This document shows positions 47,016 to 55,548 of a DNA stretch of 64,000 nt, in pieces. Source of the stretch: Myxococcus stipitatus (GTDB lineage Bacteria > Myxococcota > Myxococcia > Myxococcales > Myxococcaceae); assembly GCF_038561935.1 (NCBI RefSeq), contig NZ_CP102770.1:992001-1056000 (forward strand), read 5' to 3'. Position 1 is the first letter of the stretch. Every line of letters starts with the position of its first letter. The translations under genes were made by a program, and so were the position numbers. A model generated the notes under the pieces. The model had not been told where the DNA came from. It saw only the letters and a list, made by a program, of their open reading frames with translations, and made no database searches.

Positions 47016-47056
47016 TCACGCGTGTTCCGCGCGCGTGAATGGGCGCCTGCCCATTC
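47016..47056 (+). promoter_or_regulatory. Two overlapping hairpins in the leader of the Cys-rich lipoprotein
   Basis: TCACGCG (47016-47022) pairs with CGCGTGA (47032-47038), and GAATGGGC (47037-47044) pairs with GCCCATTC (47049-47056) around a four-base loop. They share two bases, so both cannot be fully formed at once. The second ends 21 bases before the ATG. The arrangement could be a DNA operator or an RNA switch-like leader. Confidence 0.35.
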
Positions 47057-47077
47057 TCCATGGAAAGAGAGTCCCCC

Positions 47078-47467
47078 ATGAAGCTGTGCTGGAGTGTGCT
47101 GTCGGCCCTCGTGCTGTCCGGTCTCCTCGCCTGCGGCGGGACGGAGGCCCCCGAAGTCAGTGAGCCCCTGGCGCAGGAGTCGAGCGAGCTCGTCACCTGC
47201 TCCACCACCTGCCCCAACGGGTCGACGGTGTCGTGCTCGGGAAACACGTGCTCCACCTTCCCGGGGGAGTCCGTGGAGTGTGATGGCTTCTATCGAATCT
47301 GTGCGCCGGACTCGGCCTGCCTGTTCAACAGCAGCTGGTGCTCGAACCTCGCGGGAAAGACCTGCTCGCCCGTGGGCAGCGAGCGCAAGTGCTGCATCAA
47401 CCGGAAGCCCACCGGGAACTGTTACTGCATGATTGGCGGGACCTGGGCCTGCACCGTCACGCCCTGA
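47078..47467 (+). CDS. Small Cys-rich lipoprotein
   Basis: A 129-residue protein with lipobox LSGLLAC (Cys about residue 19) and, after an acidic Ser/Glu linker, about 14 Cys in 85 residues (for example CSTTC, CCINRK, CYCMIGG). The density suggests a disulfide-knotted surface domain. GGAAAGAGAG precedes the ATG. No family recognised; myxobacteria carry many such small Cys-rich lipoproteins. Confidence 0.72.
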   Translation: MKLCWSVLSALVLSGLLACGGTEAPEVSEPLAQESSELVTCSTTCPNGSTVSCSGNTCSTFPGESVECDGFYRICAPDSACLFNSSWCSNLAGKTCSPVGSERKCCINRKPTGNCYCMIGGTWACTVTP

Positions 47468-47493
47468 AGAGAGACCTCACGCGTCGCGTGCGC

Positions 47494-47513
47494 CGAGCCC
47501 ATCCAGGGGCTCG
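47494..47513. terminator. Bidirectional hairpin between convergent genes
   Basis: CGAGCCC at 47494-47500 and GGGCTCG at 47507-47513 form a perfect 7-bp stem with a six-base loop in the 71 bases between two convergent stops. Confidence 0.6.
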
Positions 47514-47538
47514 ACGCGCGCGGTGCGCTTCACGCGAC

Positions 47539-47748
47539 TCAGGCGGTCGCCGTCGCGCCGAAGGACAGCTCCACGCCGTTCTCCTTCACGCGCATGCGCG
47601 GCTTGGACAACCAGTGGCACCGAGCGCAGTAGCTGTGCGCTCCAGCGGGAGTGGCACGCACGCTCACGGCACCACCGCAGAGCACACAGCCGTCGGGCAG
47701 GACGAATTCGGCGAATCGCTCGCCGAGGTTGCTCTCGAATTCAGTCAT
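47539..47748 (-). CDS. Small zinc-ribbon-like protein
   Basis: A 69-residue soluble protein with CVLCGG (about 21-24) and CARCHW (about 41-44), the paired CxxC of a zinc ribbon. The C-terminus is a short beta segment. Function unknown. Confidence 0.62.
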   Translation of the reverse strand: MTEFESNLGERFAEFVLPDGCVLCGGAVSVRATPAGAHSYCARCHWLSKPRMRVKENGVELSFGATATA

Positions 47749-47940
47749 GCTTCTGAGTTAACGCAGGAAACGCGCGGCACAAGCTGTTCGCTCCTGTACC
47801 GAGGTACGGGCCCCGCAGGGCGTCGTCCGCCCAGCCCGCTGTCAGCAGGCGAGCGGGCAAGCCCTCCTGAAGTCCTTACCGCTCCAGGTCCCACTGACCT
47901 CCGCTGGACACCGCAACCGTCCACATTCCGGTGAAGTGAT

Positions 47941-47956
47941 TGGCACATGGATTGAT
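47941..47956 (+). promoter_or_regulatory. Sigma-54-like promoter candidate, imperfect -12
   Basis: TGGCACATGGATTGAT matches the RpoN -24 element fully and most of the -12 element, but the normally invariant GC at -12 is GA. It lies 38 bases before the ATG of the small gene at 47994. Confidence 0.3.
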
Positions 47957-47993
47957 CTCCAAGATGCCGAGAACGGGGAAGGAGGGTCACGGC

Positions 47994-48188
47994 ATGAAGG
48001 GTGTCCTGCGGGTGGCGGTGCGCGCGGAGCGAGGGACCTGGAAGGTGGAGGTGGCCACCCTGGAGGGTGAGGTGCGGCGCTACCGGTACGAGAGCGAGGC
48101 CCAGGCGCGCTACTTCGCCGCGGTCTTCGCGCTGGGGCCTCGGGTGCTGCCCCCCGTGCGCCGGGTGAAGGGCCGGCGGGCCGCCTGA
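47994..48188 (+). CDS. Small hypothetical protein
   Basis: A 64-residue basic protein (MKGVLRVAVRAERGTWKVEV...). It probably folds as a small beta-sheet with a helix (ESEAQARYFAAVFAL) and ends in RRVKGRRAA, so nucleic-acid binding is possible but unproven. GGAGG lies about ten bases before the ATG at 47994. Confidence 0.6.
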   Translation: MKGVLRVAVRAERGTWKVEVATLEGEVRRYRYESEAQARYFAAVFALGPRVLPPVRRVKGRRAA

Positions 48189-48279
48189 GGGGGCGGGGGC
48201 CGGGGGACGGGGCCTTTGGGCGTCATGACGTCGGCTTCCCTCTACCCTTGCGGGCGGGTTTCGGAGAGGCTTCGGCGTC

Positions 48280-48558
48280 ATGAGCGACGCGAGCAAGAAC
48301 TTCCTCCACCGGCCGAACCGTCAGCACATCACCCAGGAGCCGGACCCCGCGGGCCGCTGGTCCAACAAGTTCCCGGACATGATTGGCTACACCAGCCAGG
48401 GTGGCGGCAAGGTGCCGGCGGACTTCGGGTGGAACACCAACCCCAAGCAGTGGCAGGAGGAGATGACGCCGCTGACGCTGGCCGAGCGCTTCAACGAGCT
48501 GCGCGTGCTGCCCACCGCGCCCCAGGCTCCCGCGCTCCCCGCCGACACCCAGAAGTAG
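48280..48558 (+). CDS. Hypothetical protein
   Basis: A 92-residue soluble protein with no signal peptide, rich in Pro, Asn and Gln, with WSNKFPDMIGYTSQGGGK and WNTNPKQWQEEMTPLTLAERFNELR as its most distinctive segments. No family recognised. It converges on the next gene with only three bases between stops. Confidence 0.62.
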   Translation: MSDASKNFLHRPNRQHITQEPDPAGRWSNKFPDMIGYTSQGGGKVPADFGWNTNPKQWQEEMTPLTLAERFNELRVLPTAPQAPALPADTQK

Positions 48559-48561
48559 CCG

Positions 48562-49749
48562 CTAGCTGAAGGGCAGGGCCGCGAGGCGCTCGCGAAAGCG
48601 CTCGAGCAGACCTCGCGAGCTCGCCTCATCCAGGCCGTCGGCGGCTTCCTGCCGCGCCTTGCGAAGGAAGCCGTCGAAGGGCGCCGAGCGTCCATACAGC
48701 GCTCCCGCCGCCTCCACCGCGTCCGCCAGCACCCGCGCCGCGCCCGGCGAGTCGAGCGCCAGGTGCATCTCCGCCTGCTCCAGCTTCACGCCGCAGGACG
48801 TCCACACGCCGCGGTCATGCACGATGAGCCACGTGCGCGTGACTTCCTCCATGGCCTCGTCCAGGAAGGCGAGGAAGGGCTCCACGAGGGAGGGCAGCAC
48901 GTCTTGCGCGAGCTCCTTCTGGCCCGCCGTGTCCTGGAGCCGGGAGCGCAGGCTCAGGATGTGGTGCTTCTGCGGCGTGCGCAGCGCCACGGAAGCGGGG
49001 AGGGTGATGAACGCGGCCAGGCTCTCCGTCACCTGCCGCGCCAGCGCGGGACGTGAGGACGGCTCCGCCTTGGCCGCGCGCTCCAGCCGGCCCTGGAGGG
49101 AGCGGCGCAGGTCCGCCGCCGCCGCGCGCAGGGCCGCGCGGGCGCCCACCTGGTGGACGTAGCCGGGCACCACGTCCTCGCGGCGCACGTGCTCGAAGGC
49201 CGCGGCGGTGAGGTAGACGAGGTCGCCGATGCGCACGCGGAAGTCCGCGCGGAACGACTGGAGCTCCGCCATCAACGTCCACCGGTCGCTCACCACCTCC
49301 GGCCGCCGCATCTGCTGACCCAGCTCCGACACCTGCTTCGACAGCCGCTCCGCGCAGGCGTGGAGCACGGCCTCGACCTCCTGGGCCAGCCGCTCGTCGG
49401 AGCTGGCGGGAGGGGGGGCCCAGCCTCCGCTGGAGGTCGAGCGCGCGGGAGGCGGGAACTGCTGGTGGATGGCGGTGACGAGCTGGTTGACGCCCACCAG
49501 CGTGTCGCCGATGGCCGGGGCCATGGTCTCCCACAGGGCCAGGTCCGCGCCGCCATCCGACTCCACGCTGGTGGGCTCGTACCGGGCGATGCTCAGGTGG
49601 CCCAGCCGGTCGATGGCCACCGCCGCCGCGCGGTGCACGCGCTCCAGTCGGTCCGCGAGGTGCCGGTCCGTGAGCGACTCGAGGAGCGCCTCCAGACGGG
49701 AGGGCAAGGCGTCCTGCGGCGCGCGCGTCTTGGCTGGCGATGGAGGCAT
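48562..49749 (-). CDS. Hypothetical helical protein
   Basis: A 395-residue soluble protein, almost wholly alpha-helical with coiled-coil-like heptads (RLEALLESLTDRHLADRLERVHRAA, RLAQEVEAVLHACAERLSKQV). No enzymatic motif or signal peptide. The ATG at 49749 precedes a natural N-terminus. It is divergent from the macroglobulin-like operon, 97 bases between starts. Confidence 0.68.
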   Translation of the reverse strand: MPPSPAKTRAPQDALPSRLEALLESLTDRHLADRLERVHRAAAVAIDRLGHLSIARYEPTSVESDGGADLALWETMAPAIGDTLVGVNQLVTAIHQQFPPPARSTSSGGWAPPPASSDERLAQEVEAVLHACAERLSKQVSELGQQMRRPEVVSDRWTLMAELQSFRADFRVRIGDLVYLTAAAFEHVRREDVVPGYVHQVGARAALRAAAADLRRSLQGRLERAAKAEPSSRPALARQVTESLAAFITLPASVALRTPQKHHILSLRSRLQDTAGQKELAQDVLPSLVEPFLAFLDEAMEEVTRTWLIVHDRGVWTSCGVKLEQAEMHLALDSPGAARVLADAVEAAGALYGRSAPFDGFLRKARQEAADGLDEASSRGLLERFRERLAALPFS

Positions 49750-49846
49750 GGGGCGCGGAACGCTACCGCACGGGTGAGTGTCTAGCGAAGACGGGCTCTG
49801 CGGTTCGAGGGAGTCTCGGCATAGAGTGAGGCTTCGGGGAGGTCGC

Positions 49847-52800
49847 ATGACAGAGCGGTTCCGCCGTCGATGGAAGACGGGTGGGCTGGGGGCGCTGGTG
49901 CTGCTGGGCGTCTGGGTCCTCGTGGCCTGGGACGTATGTCTTTCCGCTTGGGTGCTGAGTGGGGTGAAGGTGCCCCAGTGCCCGGATGGGCGGTTCCGAC
50001 AGACGGTGGCCGTGAGCGTCACGGAGCTGGGGCGGGGCCTGCCGGGCACGGTGCGTGTCTGGGCGGACGCGCATGCGCCCAACGCCGTGGGGGCCCTGAT
50101 GAGCGCGCGGGTGCGGCGCGGCTCGGCGGAGCTGTTCCTCGTGGACGCGGAGGGCCAGGAGACGCCGCTGGAGGTCGAGAAGAAGGACGGCTGGACGCGC
50201 TCCGACGGCGACGTGCTCGTGGCGCAGGTGAAGCTGCCGGCGGTGTCGGACGGTGACTACCGGCTGCGCGCGCGCCTCTCCACGCCGGTGGGCACGGACA
50301 CGGTGGACGCGGCGCTGCCGCTCTATGCGCCCGCGGTGGCGCACGTGCTGACGGACCGGCCGCTGTACGAGCCGGGCAACGAGGTGCGCTTCCGCGCGGT
50401 GGTGCTGCGCGCGAAGGACCTGGCCCCGCTGGATGGTCGGCCCGGGACGTGGCTGTTGATGGACGCGTCGGGCGAGGTGGTGCTGGAGGAGCGGGCTCCC
50501 GCGGGCCCGTGGGGCGTGGTGGCCGGTGGCTTCCCGCTGGACCGGGGCGCGGCCGTGGGCACGTGGACGCTGTCGTGGCGGAGCGGCGCCACGCAGGCCA
50601 ACACCACGTTCGAGGTGAAGCCCTTCACCCTTCCTCGCTTCCAGGTGGAGGCGCTGAGCCCCAAGCCCTTCTGGCGCGCGGGGGAGTCGCCGGAGGTGCG
50701 GGGGCAGGTGGTGTACGCGTCGGGGGCTCCCGTGGGGAACGCCGAGGTGGAGCTGACATGGCGGGTCCATGGCGACTGGCCGCCGCCTCCCGAGTGGACG
50801 CGGGGCGGGCTGCCCACGAGCGCTCGCGCGGATGCGATGGGGAAGTTCACCGTGACGCTGCCTCGCGTGCCGGAGGACTTGCGCGGACAGGTGTCGCTGG
50901 CGGCGCGAGTGGCAGCGCGAGACGCCGCGGGAGACCGGGTCGAGGGCGCCGTGTCGCTGCTGCTCAGCGAGGACGCGCTGGCCGTCTCGTCGGTGACGGA
51001 GCTGGAGGACGGCCTGGTCGAGGGCTTCAGCAACCGCGTCTACCTGCGCGCCACCACGCCGGATGGCCGGGTGTTGCCGGGGGCGGAGCTGACGGTGACG
51101 CGGGCGTGGGACGAGCGGGATGAGGGCGTGCGCGGCGTGACGGACGAGGACGGCGTCGCGGCCTTCCAACTGGACCCGGGGCCACCCATCAACGTGGTGG
51201 TGCCGCCGATGCCGGTGCGTCGCCCGCCTCCGCCCCCGCCGGTGAAGCTGAGCTCGATGCGCAGCCTGCTGGAGCCGGGGAACGAGCCGACGCTCCAGGA
51301 GCGGCTCGCGGTGGAGTCCTGGCTGCCGGCGCTCCATCCGTGTGCGCGCTTCGTCCTGCCGAGTGATGGCCACGCCGCGGTCGAGCTGGGGGTGCGCTCG
51401 GGAGCGGGTGGCGCGGTGGTGGACGTGATGGCGGGAGAGGGCGCGCTCCCGGCGTGCCTGGCGCAGGTCGTGCGTTCACGCTCGCTGCCCGCGGGGCGGG
51501 AGCGGATGCTGTCGCTGTCGTTGCGCGTGGAGGACCCGGGGACGCCGTGGCTCGAGCTGTCGGTCGAGTCCGCGTTTGGCGTGAGCCTTCCGATGGTGGT
51601 CGCGCTGATGACGGCGGCCAATGACGCGCGCGCGTGTCTGCCGATGAATGTGGCGTCGATTCCTCGGCTCCCGCTGGCGCTGTCCTGGCGGCTGAGCGCG
51701 ACGAAGGAGGTGACGACGTCCTGGTCCACCGTGCCAGGAGGGAAGGGCGGACTGGGGGCCTCCGTGGAGGCGTGCATCCGGGAGCGCTTCGCCCGGGTGC
51801 GTGTCGAGGAGAAGGAGCCCGTGAATCAGTCGATGGGGGTGATGTGGCTCACGGTGCACTCCGGCAACGAGGCGCTCGAGAAGGAAGCGGGCCAGGCCAC
51901 GACGTTCCTCGGCTACGAGCTGAAGGTGGCGGCGAAGGTGGACGGCAAGCCGGTGGGCGACACGAAGTGGGTGCTGCGTCCCGCGAGCCTGCCGCCCCTG
52001 CGCTTGAGGGCGACGCCCGTGCTGGCGCGAGCGGGGGACGAGGTGCGCATCGACCTGATGCGAGGGCCCGGGTACCGAGGGACGCTCCCCGAGGAGCTGA
52101 AGCTGCAAGCGGGGAAGGAGGAGCTCGTCGTGAAGCTGGAGAAGGGCGCCACGTCCGCGCGCTTCCGGTTGCCGGCGGACTTCGAGGGCTGGGCCGAGTC
52201 GTCCTGGATGGGCGCGACGGCGCGGGTGTATGTGGCTCCGCGCGCGAAGCTCTCCGTGGAGGTGTCGCCGGAGAAGCCCGTCTACGCCCCGGGCGACCTG
52301 GCGCGGCTGCAGGTGCACACGCAGGTGGATGGGAAGGACGGGCCCGCGGCGGTGGGGCTCTTCGGGGTGGATGAGACGCTGGGGCAGCTGGTGCCCTTGC
52401 CGGGCGGAGAGGTGCTCGCGAGTGTCCGGCCCGCGCCGGCCATGTCGCAGCCCGCGTTCGGGGTCCTGGATGGAATGGCCCTGGCGCAGGGCCGCATCCG
52501 AGGCTCCAACGCCGCCGCCGCGACGCTGGTGCGCGTGAGCTCCGTGCCGATGCTCCAGGACGTGGAGGCCCGCGTGAGCGCGAGCGGCGCGAGCCTCTTC
52601 GACGCGGAGGCGGAGGTGGTCGAGCCCTTCTACGCGGTGCTCTCGGAGCTGCACGAGCAGGTGCGCCAGTGGGAGGAGAAGGCGCCGGAGGGCGAGACGC
52701 TGGTCCCCTCGGGCGTGGCGAAGCTGTGGTCGCAGGCGCTGCTCGCGTGTGAGAAGCGCGGCGAGAAGGTGACGGATGCCTTCGGCAACCGCCTCAGGTT

Positions 52801-52921
52801 GTCGCGGCTGCCCAGGGAGCTGCTGGAGCTGACGGACCCTCGGGCGGTGGTGTCGCGTGGGACGCGGCTGCCGGAGGACGTGGAGAACTGGAACGAGTGG
52901 GTTGCCCGGGAGGCGCCATGA
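49847..52921 (+). CDS. Macroglobulin-like (MG2) protein, N-terminal half of a split alpha-2-macroglobulin
   Basis: A 1024-residue protein with one N-terminal membrane anchor (LGALVLLGVWVLVAWDVCLSAWVL, about 12-35) and a long periplasmic part of repeated beta-sandwich (macroglobulin) domains. The MG2-type signature is VAHVLTDRPLYEPGNEVRFRAVVL near residues 165-188, and similar VYAPGDLARLQVHTQV repeats lie near 810. The end reaches the bait-region side of the family. The rest of the molecule is the next gene, whose ATG overlaps this stop (ATGA). Bacterial alpha-2-macroglobulins trap proteases in the periplasm; here the chain is split and the trap's thioester is missing. Confidence 0.82.
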   Translation: MTERFRRRWKTGGLGALVLLGVWVLVAWDVCLSAWVLSGVKVPQCPDGRFRQTVAVSVTELGRGLPGTVRVWADAHAPNAVGALMSARVRRGSAELFLVDAEGQETPLEVEKKDGWTRSDGDVLVAQVKLPAVSDGDYRLRARLSTPVGTDTVDAALPLYAPAVAHVLTDRPLYEPGNEVRFRAVVLRAKDLAPLDGRPGTWLLMDASGEVVLEERAPAGPWGVVAGGFPLDRGAAVGTWTLSWRSGATQANTTFEVKPFTLPRFQVEALSPKPFWRAGESPEVRGQVVYASGAPVGNAEVELTWRVHGDWPPPPEWTRGGLPTSARADAMGKFTVTLPRVPEDLRGQVSLAARVAARDAAGDRVEGAVSLLLSEDALAVSSVTELEDGLVEGFSNRVYLRATTPDGRVLPGAELTVTRAWDERDEGVRGVTDEDGVAAFQLDPGPPINVVVPPMPVRRPPPPPPVKLSSMRSLLEPGNEPTLQERLAVESWLPALHPCARFVLPSDGHAAVELGVRSGAGGAVVDVMAGEGALPACLAQVVRSRSLPAGRERMLSLSLRVEDPGTPWLELSVESAFGVSLPMVVALMTAANDARACLPMNVASIPRLPLALSWRLSATKEVTTSWSTVPGGKGGLGASVEACIRERFARVRVEEKEPVNQSMGVMWLTVHSGNEALEKEAGQATTFLGYELKVAAKVDGKPVGDTKWVLRPASLPPLRLRATPVLARAGDEVRIDLMRGPGYRGTLPEELKLQAGKEELVVKLEKGATSARFRLPADFEGWAESSWMGATARVYVAPRAKLSVEVSPEKPVYAPGDLARLQVHTQVDGKDGPAAVGLFGVDETLGQLVPLPGGEVLASVRPAPAMSQPAFGVLDGMALAQGRIRGSNAAAATLVRVSSVPMLQDVEARVSASGASLFDAEAEVVEPFYAVLSELHEQVRQWEEKAPEGETLVPSGVAKLWSQALLACEKRGEKVTDAFGNRLRLSRLPRELLELTDPRAVVSRGTRLPEDVENWNEWVAREAP

Positions 52922-55338
52922 AGCGCACGGTCATCATCGGAGCGGTGTGCCTCGTCATCGGGTTTGGCCTGGCGGTGTTCCTGGCGGGGAACATGCGGAG
53001 TGCGTTCGGCTCATCCGCGTCCGCGCTGGCGGGGGATGCCTCGTTCCAGCGCAACGAGCCCGAGGAGGAGCAGCTGGCGAAGGTGGTGCTCAAGGAGATG
53101 CCAGCGGAGCCCGCGCCACCACCGCCGCCTCCTCCTCCCGCGATGGGGGGCGTCTCCCCCGTGGTGGAGGGAGGCATCTCCGCGGATGCGCCGGGTGCGG
53201 CGGAGGCCGATGACTTCTCTCCGAGCGACGAGGATGAGAAGCCCTCTTCGTCGGGGGCCCCGGGCCGCGCCTGGTTCCCGGAGACGTTCCTCTTCGAGCC
53301 GCTGGTGGTGACGGACGCTTCCGGCCTGGCGACGCTTCCGGTGCGGGTGCCAGACCGGCTCACGCGCTGGCGCGTGCTGGCCCTGGCTCACTCCCGCTCC
53401 GGCGCGCAGTCCGGAGCGGTGACGAGCTTCGTGGGGACGTTGCCCACGTATGTGGACCCGGTGCTGCCGGCCTTCCTGCGCGCCGGAGACGTGGCGCGAG
53501 TGCCGGTGCAGGTGGTGAACACGACGGACGCGGTCGTGGAGGCTCCGCTGAAGTTCGAGGCGACGGGCGTCGCCGTGGAAGGGGCCCCGCGCACGGTGCG
53601 CGTGCCCGCGCGAGGCAGCGTGGTGGAGTACGTGACGGTGCGGGCCTCGGGACCGGGGCCTGTCGCGGTGCGCGCGGCGCTGGGAGATGCGGACCGCGTG
53701 GAGCGCTCTCTCGAGGTGTGGCCCACGGGGATGCCCGTGATGCAGACGCGGGGCGGCACGTTGGCGGCGCCGCGCACGGTGTCCCTCTCCGGGCCCGAGG
53801 ATGCGCAGCCCGGCAGCGAGCGAGTCCGGTTGCAGGTGTATCCAGGTGGCGTGGGTGTGCTGCGCTCGGAGCTGGCGTCGGCGGGGGGGCGCACGAGCTC
53901 GGAGGACGTGGCGTATGCGCTGCTCCTGGCGGGACGCATGCCGGAGTTGCTGACGGCGCTGGGTGAGCCCGCGGCGGCGGCGATGGTGAAGTCGGCCCTC
54001 TCCCAGAAGGAGGGGCGGCTGACGACCTCGCGGTCACCCGAGGGCGCGCTCGTGGACGGGAACGCGGTGCGGGTCCTCGTCGCGCAGTCGACGCAGCGGG
54101 CGCTGCGGCTGAGCCGGGCTCCGGACGTGGCGTCGGCGGCGCTGCTGGTGGAGGGCGCGCTGCTCCACCCGGACAACCCGGTGCTGGCGCGGCTGGGCGA
54201 GCGCCTCGCGGGCGTGGTGGCGGGAGCGCAGCGTCCGGACGGCACGTGCCAGGGTGGCGAGGGCTGGTCGCTGCAGCGGCTGCTGGTGGCCACGGCGGAC
54301 TGTGCCCAGGCGGTGGTCTCCGCTGGTGGCACGCCGGCGGGCTTTCGTCGCTCGGCTCGCTTCACCACGCTGGCGTCGGGGGCGCTGGAGCGCAACCGGG
54401 CGCACGTGAAGGACGGCTATACGGCGGCGGCGCTCCTGGCGAGCGGACTGGCGAAGGGCTCGCTGCGAGACTCGCTGCGGGCCCAGGTTCGCGAGGCGCT
54501 GAAGACGCGCGAGGATGGCTCCGCGTACCTGCCCGTCGCGACGGGGGTGGTGGCCGCCAACGGTGAAGCGCCCTCCGAGGCGGAGGCCACCGCGCTGGCG
54601 GTGCTGGGCCTGGAGGGGGACGAGAAGGCGCCGCTGGCGGACCTCGGTGCGTCGTTGCTCTCGGGCTACCACCCGGCCCGGGGTTGGGGCAGCGGGCGCG
54701 CGAACCGCGTGGCGCTGCGCGCGGTGGTGCGGCTCTTCAAGGCACCGCTGCCGTCCCAGGTGCGCGTGGTGCTGGAGCGCGATGGCCAGGTGGTGACGGA
54801 GGGGACGTACGACGCCCAGGCGCTGCGCGAGGTGCGGGTGCTGGAGACCTCGGCGGCGGGCTCGGCGGGGGCCCACTCCTGGACGGTGAGGGCGGAGCCC
54901 GCGGTGCCCGGTCTGGGATACTCGCTGGCGCTGTCCGCCGCGGTGCCGTGGAAGGCGGAGGGGACCGATGGTGGAGAACTGGTCATCCGCTCGCCTCGCG
55001 AGGCACGGGTGGGCCAGCCGGTGGAGGTGGCGGTGCAGGCGTCCACGCCAGCGGGGCTCTCGTTGGAGCTGCGCCACAGCCTGCCCGCGGGCGTGCAGGT
55101 GGACCCCGCGAGCCTGGATGCACTGGTGTCCGAGGGGAGCGTGTCCTCCTGGACGTCCGAGGACGGCGCGGTGACGTTGAAGCTGCCTCCGCGTGGACAC
55201 GCCGAGCCGTTCCAGGGGACCTTCCGGGTCATCCCCACGCTCGCGGGAACGTTCCAGACGGGGGCCTCCTCGCTGTGGGTGGAGAACCAACCCGTCCGAC
55301 TTTCCTACGTACCTCCCGCTACCTGGGCGGTGCGCTGA
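52918..55338 (+). CDS. Alpha-2-macroglobulin-like protein, C-terminal half, no thioester motif
   Basis: An 806-residue protein with an N-terminal anchor (VIIGAVCLVIGFGLAVFLAG), a Pro-rich linker and then the A2M domain signature AWFPETFLFEPLVVTDASGL / ATLPVRVPDRLTRWRVLALAHS (about 118-160). A helical region (about 320-640) corresponds to the thioester-containing alpha/alpha barrel, but the CxEQ motif is absent: the nearest similar position reads GGEGWSLQRLLVATADC. The C-terminus is a receptor-binding-like beta domain. It is coupled to the MG2 gene, and a strong hairpin follows. It probably functions as a non-covalent trap or has lost the trap function. Confidence 0.82.
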   Translation: MKRTVIIGAVCLVIGFGLAVFLAGNMRSAFGSSASALAGDASFQRNEPEEEQLAKVVLKEMPAEPAPPPPPPPPAMGGVSPVVEGGISADAPGAAEADDFSPSDEDEKPSSSGAPGRAWFPETFLFEPLVVTDASGLATLPVRVPDRLTRWRVLALAHSRSGAQSGAVTSFVGTLPTYVDPVLPAFLRAGDVARVPVQVVNTTDAVVEAPLKFEATGVAVEGAPRTVRVPARGSVVEYVTVRASGPGPVAVRAALGDADRVERSLEVWPTGMPVMQTRGGTLAAPRTVSLSGPEDAQPGSERVRLQVYPGGVGVLRSELASAGGRTSSEDVAYALLLAGRMPELLTALGEPAAAAMVKSALSQKEGRLTTSRSPEGALVDGNAVRVLVAQSTQRALRLSRAPDVASAALLVEGALLHPDNPVLARLGERLAGVVAGAQRPDGTCQGGEGWSLQRLLVATADCAQAVVSAGGTPAGFRRSARFTTLASGALERNRAHVKDGYTAAALLASGLAKGSLRDSLRAQVREALKTREDGSAYLPVATGVVAANGEAPSEAEATALAVLGLEGDEKAPLADLGASLLSGYHPARGWGSGRANRVALRAVVRLFKAPLPSQVRVVLERDGQVVTEGTYDAQALREVRVLETSAAGSAGAHSWTVRAEPAVPGLGYSLALSAAVPWKAEGTDGGELVIRSPREARVGQPVEVAVQASTPAGLSLELRHSLPAGVQVDPASLDALVSEGSVSSWTSEDGAVTLKLPPRGHAEPFQGTFRVIPTLAGTFQTGASSLWVENQPVRLSYVPPATWAVR

Positions 55339-55361
55339 AACGGGTCCGTGTGGACTGCAAA

Positions 55362-55390
55362 CCCCGGCCGGTGAGAAAGCCGGCCCGGGG
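55362..55390 (+). terminator. GC-rich hairpin after the macroglobulin operon
   Basis: CCCCGGCCGG at 55362-55371 pairs with CCGGCCCGGGG at 55380-55390 (one bulged C) around TGAGAAAG. It starts 24 bases after the stop codon. There is no T-tract. Confidence 0.65.
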
Positions 55391-55406
55391 AGGATTGTCG
55401 GCCCGA

Positions 55407-55428
55407 GGTCTTCCGGGTGGGGAAGACC
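55407..55428 (+). promoter_or_regulatory. Second hairpin between the macroglobulin and EAD1-protease genes
   Basis: GGTCTTCC at 55407-55414 and GGAAGACC at 55421-55428 form a perfect 8-bp stem with a six-base loop. Lying 121 bases before the EAD1-protease start, it may be a second terminator or an operator. Confidence 0.4.
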
Positions 55429-55548
55429 CTGCACGTCGGGGCAGGGGGGCTGCTTCTGGTGGGAATCCGCTCTAGGAATACGGGAAGATTCACAGCAGCG
55501 TCGACATGCCGGTGCAGGCTTCGTCAGTGGTTCTTCACGGGTGACACC

